From the NCBI GenBank assembly GCA_938036435.1, contig CALHPU010000075.1:1-64000 (forward strand): DNA of 64,000 bases. Direction: 5' to 3'. Below, in pieces: positions 8,359 to 16,389 of this stretch (positions within the stretch are counted from its first letter, which is position 1; each line of letters opens with the position of its first letter). Source of the DNA: an uncultured Pirellulaceae bacterium. GTDB taxonomy: Bacteria > Planctomycetota > Planctomycetia > Pirellulales > Pirellulaceae. Made by a program: the position numbers and the translations under genes. A model generated the notes under the pieces. It searched no databases and was not told the DNA's origin. It saw only the letters and a list, made by a program, of their open reading frames with translations.

Positions 8359-9975
8359 ATGAAATTGAAAATTGCTGCGATGCTGATAGTCAGCGTCTTA
8401 ATGTCAGCGAACACGAGTTACGGCGGCGACTTACTTGACCGCATGCTTGGACGAGCCGGCTGCTCATCCTGTGCAACACCTGCGGTAAAAAGCTGCGGGT
8501 GCGGTGGAGGAGGAGGGCTGCTGGATAAACTGTTTTCCTGCGGACAAAATTCTTGCGACAACGCCGGCATCCTCAACGTTGATCCAGCTCCAAGCTGCGG
8601 TTGCGAAGAGGCGGCTGTCGTAGAAGCATCCCCATGCGGTTGCGATGCGGCACCTGTCGTTGAAGCATCCCCATGCGGTTGCGATGCGGCACCTGTCGTT
8701 GAAGCATTCCCTTGCGGTTGCGATGCGGCTCCTGTCGTTGAAGACTCCCCATGCGGTTGCGATGCCGCACCTGTCGTAGAGGCATCACCTTGTGGATGTG
8801 AAGCGGCACCTGCTGCAAAGAGCTGCGGCTTCGGTGGTGGCCTGTTGAGTAAATTGCTGTCTTGCCGAAACAATGCGGCTCCAAGTGGCGGTTGCGATGC
8901 GGCTCCTGCTGTAGAAGCATCGCCTTGCGGTTGCGATGCAGCACCTGTCGTTGAAGCATCCCCTTGCGGTTGCGATGCGGCTCCTGTCGTTGAAGCATCG
9001 CCTTGCGGTTGCGATGCGGCACCTGTCGTTGAAGCATCGCCTTGCGGTGGCGATGCAGCAGCTCCAAGTTGCGGATGTGAAGCAACACCAATGTCAGAAT
9101 CGCCTACAGTTTTCGCATCTGCACCTGAAATGGTTCCTCCATTCGCCTCGGCGGCTGCTCCTGCCGATTGCGGTTGTGGCTCTGGCGGAGGATTTCTAAG
9201 TCGCCTAAAAGCAATGGGTTGCAAAAGCGGTTGCGGATCAGCTCCTGCCGTTGAAGCATCGCCCTGTGGTTGCGACGCGGCTCCTGCCGTTGAAGCATCG
9301 CCCTGTGGTTGCGACGCCGCCCCTGCCGTTGAAGCATCGGCTTGCGGATGCGAAGCTGCACCTGTTGCGACCTCTTCATCATGCGGTTGTGATGCGGCAC
9401 CTGCTGTTTCGACTTGCGGATGCGAAGCCGCCTCTGCCGGCTGTAGATCTGGTGGCGGCGGAACAGTTCGTCCAAGACTGTCTTTGCTGGATCGCCTCAA
9501 AGGCAATCGTGTACCACGCGACCGCAACGGAAAAGTGCTTGGTGTTTGCAACGACGGTTGCAACCCACCATGCCCCGTCCAACCAGTGGCTGACTGCGGC
9601 TGTGGTTCTTACGTCGAAGCGCCGTACGTCGAAGCTGCACCTTGCAGCAGCTGTAGCACTTGTGGTGGCGGAGAAGTAATCTACTCTGACGCAATGCCAG
9701 CGAGCGGATGTGCTAACGGCGCCTGCGGTTCAACGCCAATCTACGGACAGCCGATAGCTCTACCCGCTGCCGCTGCAGCGACATCAGAAGGATCTGGAAC
9801 CCGAGTTGATCCAGTTGCTCCGCCTGCAACCGAAGGCACACTCCAATCTGTTGAAGAAGTCGAAGACACTGATCGTCGCGACGTGACTCAGCCTAGCATT
9901 AGCGATGGAGAAGACGATCCTATCGTTGATCCCGGTGCCTTCGCTCCTCGCTCGAATAACACGATGGGCAGTTAA
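8359..9975 (+). CDS. Secreted Cys-rich repeat protein
   Basis: The ATG at 8359 is chosen because GGAGA lies about ten bases upstream and a signal peptide follows (MKLKIAAMLIVSVLMS, cleavage near SYGG). The mature protein (about 515 residues) is built from modules: a Gly-rich stretch, a short (F/L)L-(D/S)-(K/R)-(L/M) helix, then runs of a 13-residue unit DAAPVVEASPCGC. The units form three blocks (about 8600-8810, 8885-9090, 9240-9450). It has dozens of Cys, mostly as CGC pairs, with an acidic Cys-poor tail. A disulfide-rich cell-wall or surface structural protein is likely, since planctomycete walls are proteinaceous. Metal binding is an alternative. A strong terminator follows. Confidence 0.8.
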   Translation: MKLKIAAMLIVSVLMSANTSYGGDLLDRMLGRAGCSSCATPAVKSCGCGGGGGLLDKLFSCGQNSCDNAGILNVDPAPSCGCEEAAVVEASPCGCDAAPVVEASPCGCDAAPVVEAFPCGCDAAPVVEDSPCGCDAAPVVEASPCGCEAAPAAKSCGFGGGLLSKLLSCRNNAAPSGGCDAAPAVEASPCGCDAAPVVEASPCGCDAAPVVEASPCGCDAAPVVEASPCGGDAAAPSCGCEATPMSESPTVFASAPEMVPPFASAAAPADCGCGSGGGFLSRLKAMGCKSGCGSAPAVEASPCGCDAAPAVEASPCGCDAAPAVEASACGCEAAPVATSSSCGCDAAPAVSTCGCEAASAGCRSGGGGTVRPRLSLLDRLKGNRVPRDRNGKVLGVCNDGCNPPCPVQPVADCGCGSYVEAPYVEAAPCSSCSTCGGGEVIYSDAMPASGCANGACGSTPIYGQPIALPAAAAATSEGSGTRVDPVAPPATEGTLQSVEEVEDTDRRDVTQPSISDGEDDPIVDPGAFAPRSNNTMGS

Positions 9976-10008
9976 AATCTTTTAGCTTTTCCAAAGCTGA
10001 TATAAAAG

Positions 10009-10047
10009 AAAAGCGGTGTGGCTGAAAGATGCGACACCGCTTTTTTT
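10009..10047. terminator. Bidirectional rho-independent terminator
   Basis: Arms AAAAGCGGTGT (10009-10019) and ACACCGCTTTT (10034-10044) pair perfectly and end in T7. An A-rich flank on the left gives U-rich RNA on the other strand. It sits between convergent genes. Confidence 0.85.
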
Positions 10048-10051
10048 GTGG

Positions 10052-11242
10052 CTATGGGTTATTGTTAATCGCCAGACCACACACCGCGTACCCCAGCAAG
10101 TCGCCTTTATCTTTAAAAAACTGACTTAGTCGCCGCCGCAACGCGGGCGTCGTGGCAATCTCAAACAACCCCGGCGCAACACCGACTGGCTCGAACTTAC
10201 CGGCCAGTTTTTCGATCGCAACCTCCAGCGCTTCGGCCGGTCGATTCGATTTGACCAAAAAAGCGACCCATGTCTCCACGACCATCGGCAGGTCCAGCTC
10301 GTGACACTTTTTTGATTTCCAATCCAGTAATTCAATCGCGTCCTGCACGTCTGTCTCGCACTCGCCCAACAAGCCTTTGAACCAGACTAGGTGATCGGCG
10401 AACGTTGACTCAAACGGCGCGTCACCCGGATATTGAAAATCTTCTGGCAAGCGACTCCCATAACGCGTCAAATCTCTGGCCATCTCTAAATGCTGCGACT
10501 GTGAAACGTTGCGGGACAAACGCACGACTGACGACAAGTGTGTCGCATCGGCGTGATGTCCTGTCTCGGTCACAATCCACGGGTGACGATCAAGCAATTC
10601 ACCAAGTGACACAGGTGTTTCCGCAGACCCTTGCCCTATGTTTTGCCCCTCACGTTGAGCAACATCGACCAAAACTTTGTCAGTAATGTCCTGATAAAAA
10701 TATTCCAATAATACAACACAAACTTCTTTGAGCGATTGTTGATCTAATTCACCGTGACCCGTCTTCACATCGATCGTCGTGATCGCATTGCAAACGCCAT
10801 GTTCTTCGAGCATCAAACGAAAACCGTATGCCGGATCGACGCCTTGCCCCAAGCCGATTTCGACAATGGCGTCGCGCGTCTGCTCGTTGACCGGCACTTC
10901 ATGAAGCAGCCTTTTGGTCAGCGCTCGGTCGCCAACAGGCTGCAGGTACATCCAGCCCTCTTCAGGCCGTCCGACACGAAACAGATGCTGACCGACGTCG
11001 CGACAAGCCGCGATCATGCCATCCTCCAACTTTCGCTTGACCTCTTCCGGTAGCTCTTTCTCCTTTTCAGGATCAAACACCACGGGTAACTCTAACTCTT
11101 CCCGCACCTGCATCTTCAGGATCTCGAAAAGTTTGTGATAGTCTTGTTGCTTGAGAAAGTACTCTCTCAGAAACTCCAAAGAGACACCTGTACCAGACTG
11201 TTCCAGAGCAATATCAAAACTAGAAAAAACAGATTCGGACAT
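10052..11242 (-). CDS. Conserved-looking helical protein, probably TPR-like
   Basis: 396 residues, soluble, with no signal peptide. The protein is almost entirely amphipathic helices. Phrases such as YFLKQQDYHKLFEILKMQV near the N-terminus and AFLVKSNRPAEALEVAIEKL near the C-terminus have the shape of tetratricopeptide-type helical hairpins. No catalytic motif was seen. It is divergent from the HemD-HemE gene with about 215 bases between, so they may share a control region. I do not recognise a named family. The length and composition suggest a real gene. Confidence 0.75.
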   Translation of the reverse strand: MSESVFSSFDIALEQSGTGVSLEFLREYFLKQQDYHKLFEILKMQVREELELPVVFDPEKEKELPEEVKRKLEDGMIAACRDVGQHLFRVGRPEEGWMYLQPVGDRALTKRLLHEVPVNEQTRDAIVEIGLGQGVDPAYGFRLMLEEHGVCNAITTIDVKTGHGELDQQSLKEVCVVLLEYFYQDITDKVLVDVAQREGQNIGQGSAETPVSLGELLDRHPWIVTETGHHADATHLSSVVRLSRNVSQSQHLEMARDLTRYGSRLPEDFQYPGDAPFESTFADHLVWFKGLLGECETDVQDAIELLDWKSKKCHELDLPMVVETWVAFLVKSNRPAEALEVAIEKLAGKFEPVGVAPGLFEIATTPALRRRLSQFFKDKGDLLGYAVCGLAINNNP

Positions 11243-11458
11243 GAAGATTCAAGATTGGAAATTAATGAGGGGATGCAAAGCGGTAACAGCAATCAACGCG
11301 CGGCTTGCATTGTAAGGCATATCCGAAACTTGGGCACCGATTTATGTTTAACGAACATTGTTGGGCTTTTGCAGGGTTCAAAACAGGCTATTCTTTACCG
11401 GCAGACTGTCACAGTCGACGTCTCCTACACCATCACTTTGAATGAACCACATTCTCCC

Positions 11459-13507
11459 ATGGCTCACCATGCCGGACAACTCAAGGGGCTTGCTTTCGCG
11501 CTGGTGAAGGCTTCGGAGAGAGCGCCCGAAGCCTTCCAGCAGACCGTTGGCTTGCTGGAGAAATTCGGAGCATCAGTCAGAATCCTCGATCCGCATGATG
11601 CGGGGCAGGGCAGTCGTTCGGTCAACGTGTCGTCAACCAATAACTCAAACGTCAAATCGGACCACAACCGATTGTGGGAGTTCACCGGGCATTTACTCAC
11701 CGGCATGGTCGACGCGGTCGTCTTTCGCACCGGTGCTGGCGTGACTCATTTCTTGGAAACCGTTTCGCGACAGCAGGACGCGCGGCGAGTCACGGACCTG
11801 CTGCAAGACTCGCAAGTCATCGCCGCATCTCGACCGGCCGCGATTGCTTTGGCCGCCTCCTCGATCAATCCGATTGCCGCCTATGCGACTGACGTAGAGG
11901 ACTCAGTCGCCTACTCGCACCGGTCTGCGGGATCGTGGCGAAACGTTCTTGTTGCGATCGACCAACACTTCCATCCGCAACAACCTACCGGCAACCCGAT
12001 GTTGAACATGACGTTCGGTTTAGAGCAATGCGAAGACTGGTTTAGTCTCTCTTCAGGGCTTGAGGCACGCGGAGCGAGTGTCTTACCGATCCCCGTGTTT
12101 GCAACTTCGTTGCCGAAAAGAAACACTGCCGCCCTTCGTTTTTTTGCAGCACTCGAAACGCAAAATAATCAAGTGTTGCTGTTCAATTCTCCTGCTGAGG
12201 CCAGCAGTTTTGCATTTTTGGCCAAACGATTCAGCCAAGCCCGTTTGACGAATCATCTCTTGGACGATCATATTGTCATTGCAGTCGGAAACGACACGCA
12301 TGAGATACTGACCGATCGGTGCTTACCGGTCGACCTCACGCTTGCTAATTCTTCTCCGCTTTCGAGCGAACTAGTAGAGGAAATGGCAGCAGCGATCCCT
12401 CAACTTCAATCCCGAAAACAGAACAGCTATATCAACATGTCCGGCCCTTCTTCCAGCAGCAACGACTCCAACGCGCCTTGGTACAACAGCCCATTTATGA
12501 AAGCCTGCCGAGGCGAACCGACTGACGTGACGCCCATCTGGATGATGCGGCAAGCGGGCCGGTACATGTCGGAATACCGCGAGGTCAGAGCCAACGTTTC
12601 GTTTCTCGATCTCTGCGCCAACCCGCAACTTTGCAGTGAAGTCATGTGCACTGCGGTTGAAAAACTGGGCGTTGACGCGGCAATTATTTTCTCCGATTTG
12701 CTACCGATTCTTGTCCCCATGGGGTGCGATCTGGAATTCGTCAAAGGCGACGGGCCAGTGATTCACAACCCTGTCCGAACCACCAAAGATATCGACCGCA
12801 TCAAACCGCTGGACTCCAACGCCGAATTGGAATTCGTGATGGAGACCGTCCGGCAAACCCGCCAAGACCTACCGGCCGACATGCCGCTGATCGGTTTCGC
12901 CGGTGCTCCGTTTACGCTTGCCAGTTACATGATCGAAGGCGGATCCAGCCGCAACTACGCAGCGACCAAACAAATCATGTTCTCCGATCCTGCGGCGTGG
13001 GACCAGCTGATGCAGCATTTAGTCACTTCGATTTCAATCTATCTCAAAGGTCAAATCGAAGCCGGCGCTCAGTGCGTGCAACTGTTTGACTCTTGGGCGG
13101 GATGCCTTAGCTTTGAAGACTACTCCAAACGAGTTCATCCTTACGTTCAAAAGATCATCGCCAGCCTTCCAGCAGATGTTCCAGTGATCAATTTCGCGAC
13201 CGGAAATCCTGCGCTGCTGCCGCTGCTGGCCGATACGCGTGCCAGTGTCATTGGCATTGACTGGAGAACGCGATTAGATGACGCGTGGCAAACGGTGGGC
13301 TACGACCGCGCCGTGCAAGGCAATTTGGATCCCACGGTACTGCTGACCAACCCGGATGAAATTCGACGACAAGCAAAATTTGTGTTAGACCAAGCCGCCG
13401 GCAGGGCAGGGCATATTTTCAATCTGGGTCACGGTATCCTCCCAATGACGCCGGTTGAAAACGCCATCGCATTGGTCGATATCGTGCATGAGTTAAGCAG
13501 TAAATAG
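11459..13507 (+). CDS. hemE: HemD-HemE fusion: uroporphyrinogen-III synthase / uroporphyrinogen decarboxylase
   Basis: About 682 residues in one uninterrupted frame. ATG 11459 is chosen because earlier codons overlap the divergent neighbour's upstream region and lack domain character. Residues about 1-320 follow the HemD pattern: a paired alpha/beta fold with AVVFRTGAGVTHFLETV, VLLFNSPAEASSF and IAVGNDTHEIL. The rest is clear HemE: IWMMRQAGRYMSEYR, FSDLLPILVPMG, YMIEGGSSRNY, LFDSWAGCLSF and GHGILPMTPVENA. HemD closes hydroxymethylbilane to uroporphyrinogen III, and HemE decarboxylates it to coproporphyrinogen III. An in-frame ATG at 12437 could allow separate HemE synthesis. HemE is certain; HemD is good but more divergent. 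Confidence 0.9.
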   Translation: MAHHAGQLKGLAFALVKASERAPEAFQQTVGLLEKFGASVRILDPHDAGQGSRSVNVSSTNNSNVKSDHNRLWEFTGHLLTGMVDAVVFRTGAGVTHFLETVSRQQDARRVTDLLQDSQVIAASRPAAIALAASSINPIAAYATDVEDSVAYSHRSAGSWRNVLVAIDQHFHPQQPTGNPMLNMTFGLEQCEDWFSLSSGLEARGASVLPIPVFATSLPKRNTAALRFFAALETQNNQVLLFNSPAEASSFAFLAKRFSQARLTNHLLDDHIVIAVGNDTHEILTDRCLPVDLTLANSSPLSSELVEEMAAAIPQLQSRKQNSYINMSGPSSSSNDSNAPWYNSPFMKACRGEPTDVTPIWMMRQAGRYMSEYREVRANVSFLDLCANPQLCSEVMCTAVEKLGVDAAIIFSDLLPILVPMGCDLEFVKGDGPVIHNPVRTTKDIDRIKPLDSNAELEFVMETVRQTRQDLPADMPLIGFAGAPFTLASYMIEGGSSRNYAATKQIMFSDPAAWDQLMQHLVTSISIYLKGQIEAGAQCVQLFDSWAGCLSFEDYSKRVHPYVQKIIASLPADVPVINFATGNPALLPLLADTRASVIGIDWRTRLDDAWQTVGYDRAVQGNLDPTVLLTNPDEIRRQAKFVLDQAAGRAGHIFNLGHGILPMTPVENAIALVDIVHELSSK

Positions 13508-13516
13508 GTAGCAACG

Positions 13517-14329
13517 GTGAACAGCGCTCGCACGCATCAGGTCTGCACGATTTTTCAGGACAACGAAGAAGCGTCCTTGCCGATCGTAGCCGCCGCGATT
13601 CATGACGGACGTAGCATACGCGCTGAACTGCAACCGCTCCTTGCCCTCAGTTCGGAGGAGCGTTTTCGCGAAGAGGATGCATTCACCTCACTTTGGACAC
13701 ATATCGCTCCAACTCGTGTCGTTGCTACACGTAGCCGATTTGAAGTCGACTTCAATCGGCCTCGTCATCGATCAGTCTATCTGACCCCCAAAGACGCTTG
13801 GGGACTGAAAGTTTGGCAATCCACTCCATCAACTGACGAAATTGAGTTCTCACGCATGTTGTACGATGCGTTTTATGATCAAATACGTTTACTGTTTGAT
13901 GATTTGTCGGCGCGACATGGACAGTTTTTCGTTTACGACCTGCACAGCTACAACCACCGACGTAGTGGGCCGGAGGCACCGTTTGACTCCCGTGAAGACA
14001 ATCCGCAGATCAACATTTGCACCGGCGGCATGGACCTTGATCGATGCGGCGCGGTGGTGGATCGATTTGAAGAAGCCCTGTTAAGCTATAATTTTCTCGG
14101 CGGACAATTAGACGTTCGTCGCAACGTGCGTTTTCGGGCCACGCGTTTTTCACGTTGGGTTCATGAGAACTATCCGGGCGTCGGCATTTCGTTAGCGTTA
14201 GAGGTCAGCAAGTTTTACATGGATGAGTGGACTGGCGAGCCCAACGAAATTTTGCTCAACGCCATTACCGATGCATTAGCATCGACCGTGAATCCCGTTT
14301 ATCAGTCAATGTTTGCGCTGAAAACTTAA
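13517..14329 (+). CDS. N-formylglutamate amidohydrolase family protein
   Basis: 270 residues from GTG 13517, nine bases after the HemE stop, so probably co-transcribed. The segment VYDLHSYNHRRSG followed by NPQINICTGG matches the metal-binding core of the N-formylglutamate amidohydrolase family (DLHS His and downstream acidic/His ligands). The C-terminal FYMDEWTGEP probably completes the active site. Family members hydrolyse N-formylglutamate in histidine breakdown, but no hut genes are seen here, and distant members may act on other N-acyl amino acids or peptides. The fit to heme or terpenoid genes is not obvious. Confidence 0.75.
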   Translation: MNSARTHQVCTIFQDNEEASLPIVAAAIHDGRSIRAELQPLLALSSEERFREEDAFTSLWTHIAPTRVVATRSRFEVDFNRPRHRSVYLTPKDAWGLKVWQSTPSTDEIEFSRMLYDAFYDQIRLLFDDLSARHGQFFVYDLHSYNHRRSGPEAPFDSREDNPQINICTGGMDLDRCGAVVDRFEEALLSYNFLGGQLDVRRNVRFRATRFSRWVHENYPGVGISLALEVSKFYMDEWTGEPNEILLNAITDALASTVNPVYQSMFALKT

Positions 14330-14353
14330 GACCATTCCATCAAAATAATCTCA

Positions 14354-16276
14354 ATGCAAACTGGCAGCTTAACTTTTCAAAAAACGCTTCAACTGCTGTT
14401 GAATGAACGTACCGACCAAGGGCATTTCGTGGGAGAGTTGTCCGCGTCGGCGCTTTCAACAGCCACCGCAATTAGCGCGCTAAGTTTCTATCTTAAACGC
14501 AAGACGCTTGCCGCAGATAAGCGTGCCCACATCGAACAAATCATCACCGCGTCGATTGCGTGGACTCTCAGGCAGCAAAACACAGACGGTGGCTGGGGCG
14601 ACACAGACAAAAACTACTCGAACATCTCAACAACCATGCTGGTCGAGGCCGCATTTGAGGCGGCCGGTGTGACACAGGACCACTTACCGGCGATCGAAAA
14701 CGCCCGGCATTACATCAGCACTCAAGGTGGCATCGCCGGGCTGCGTAAGCGCTATGGGAAAGACAAAACATTCGCGGTGCCGATTCTGGCAAACTGCGCC
14801 ATGGCTGGCATCGTCCCGTGGAAAGAAGTTTCAGCGCTGCCATTCGAAGCCGCCTGCGTCCCGCAGAGGTTTTACAACCTGATGCAACTACCGGTCGTCA
14901 GCTATGCAATTCCGGCGTTGGTGGCTATTGGTCAATGCAAGTTCATCAATGATCCACCTTGGGACCCCATCCGCAAAACAGTTCGTTCACTGGCGGTGGG
15001 TCGTTCGTTAAAAGTCTTAGAAAACATGCAGCCTGAGAGCGGCGGATATCTTGAGGCCATTCCGCTTACCTCATTTGTCGCCATGGCGCTGATCGAATCC
15101 GGGCGATGCGACTGCACGGTGGTCGAAAATTCGATTCAGTTCTTGCTTGATGTGCTTCGACACGACGAGAGTCAATGTTGTTGGCCAATCGACTCGAACC
15201 TCGCAACATGGGGAACAACTCTAGCGCTCAATGGCATCGCCAACGACAAAGAAACGTTAGCTCAACTTGTACTGGCTGAACCAGAGCGTTGGTTGCACTG
15301 TATCAACTGGGTGCTGTCCTGCCAGAACACAACAGTGCATCCGTTTACCGGCGCAGCACCCGGCGGCTGGGGCTGGACAGACCTTAGCGGAGCAGTCCCC
15401 GACGCTGACGACACGCCTGGAGCGTTGATTGCACTCAAACATTTCTACGACTTAGTCCGCCGACCCGATTTTCGCGCAAAACTTCCTGATCAACACCGAA
15501 ACAGTTTTGGAGAAGAACTGGAACAGCAAATACTTTCGGCCGCCGATGCCGGTTTGAAGTGGTTGGCCGACTTGCAGAATCGAGACCAAGGTTGGCCGAC
15601 GTTCTGTCGCGGATGGGGCAAGCTACCGTTTGATCGCAGCGGTGCGGATCTAACGGCCCATGCAATCCGCGCACTTCAAATTTGGAAATCGACTCCAATG
15701 CCCAGCGTGCCTTCTGATCGAATTGCCAAATCAATCAGGCGAGGTTTTGATTACCTGCGTCAAAAGCAACACTCTGAGGGATACTGGTTGCCGCTGTGGT
15801 TCGGAAATCAGGATCTTCCTGACGATATCAACCCATGTTACGGAACCGCCAAAGTTCTCCAAGCGTATTTAGAGTGTGATTTAGTCGATACACCCGAGGC
15901 CCAAAATGGGCTAAAATGGCTGCATCGCCACCAAAACGACGATGGTGGCTTTGGAGGCGGTCCTTCAGTCCAATGGAAAAACGCGTCCTTGGGAAGTTCG
16001 ACCGTCGAAGAAACGGCTTTGTGTGCCGAAGCACTACTAACGGCCGGCAAACTCCGACATCAAAACGCGGACTTCAACGACGCCGCGATTCGAGCAGTTG
16101 GTTGGTTGGAGGAAGCGGTCGAGACGAATTCGATTGCGATATTCAATCCGATAGGCTTTTATTTCGCGAAACTTTGGTACCACGAGAAGCTTTACCCATT
16201 AGTATTTACCATCGCAGCGTTGGCCCGAATAGAAACGGGTCTTCCAATTGAAAAACAGGAACAGAGCCAAGCCTAA
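14354..16276 (+). CDS. Squalene-hopene-type triterpene cyclase
   Basis: 640 residues, the usual length for squalene-hopene cyclase. The acid motif DADDT (about 350-354) matches the catalytic DxDD that protonates squalene. QW-type repeats are visible (QQNTDGGWGD about 75, QNRDQGWP about 412, QKQHSEGYW about 470, HQNDDGGFGG about 528). The fold is two alpha/alpha barrels dipping into the membrane. It starts 24 bases after the previous gene and is followed by a polyprenyl-synthase fusion, which supports isoprenoid chemistry. No squalene synthase (HpnCDE) is in the window. Substrate and product, hopanoid or another triterpene, cannot be read from sequence. Confidence 0.9.
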   Translation: MQTGSLTFQKTLQLLLNERTDQGHFVGELSASALSTATAISALSFYLKRKTLAADKRAHIEQIITASIAWTLRQQNTDGGWGDTDKNYSNISTTMLVEAAFEAAGVTQDHLPAIENARHYISTQGGIAGLRKRYGKDKTFAVPILANCAMAGIVPWKEVSALPFEAACVPQRFYNLMQLPVVSYAIPALVAIGQCKFINDPPWDPIRKTVRSLAVGRSLKVLENMQPESGGYLEAIPLTSFVAMALIESGRCDCTVVENSIQFLLDVLRHDESQCCWPIDSNLATWGTTLALNGIANDKETLAQLVLAEPERWLHCINWVLSCQNTTVHPFTGAAPGGWGWTDLSGAVPDADDTPGALIALKHFYDLVRRPDFRAKLPDQHRNSFGEELEQQILSAADAGLKWLADLQNRDQGWPTFCRGWGKLPFDRSGADLTAHAIRALQIWKSTPMPSVPSDRIAKSIRRGFDYLRQKQHSEGYWLPLWFGNQDLPDDINPCYGTAKVLQAYLECDLVDTPEAQNGLKWLHRHQNDDGGFGGGPSVQWKNASLGSSTVEETALCAEALLTAGKLRHQNADFNDAAIRAVGWLEEAVETNSIAIFNPIGFYFAKLWYHEKLYPLVFTIAALARIETGLPIEKQEQSQA

Positions 16277-16302
16277 ACCAGCCCGGCGGAAACAGATCTT
16301 AG

Positions 16303-16356
16303 AACGTAGGGTGGGTCAAGCGACATCGTCGCAATCACCTACTAATTGCCTGCATC
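16303..16356. repeat. Dispersed direct repeat, copy 1
   Basis: The segment starting AACGTAGGGTGGGTCAAGC and ending near AATTGCCTGCATC recurs with few changes at 29286-29345. It lies between the cyclase and the DUF116 fusion gene. No ORF or clear stem longer than a few bases is inside. Confidence 0.8.
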
Positions 16357-16389
16357 AACCGGGCGACAGATACACTTTTCAGTAACACC

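Noticed and set aside
8600-9450. Regular DNA repeats as a CRISPR array
   Set aside because: The units are 39-base coding repeats without unique spacers and lie within an open reading frame.
8418-9563. 381-residue minus-strand frame opposite the Cys-rich gene
   Set aside because: Its Gln/Pro/Ala repeats are the mirror of the CGCDAAP repeats; the plus-strand gene has a signal peptide, ribosome site and terminator.
11135-11458. Upstream extension of the HemD-HemE frame
   Set aside because: It overlaps the divergent gene and its control region and has no HemD character; ATG 11459 fits the domain start.
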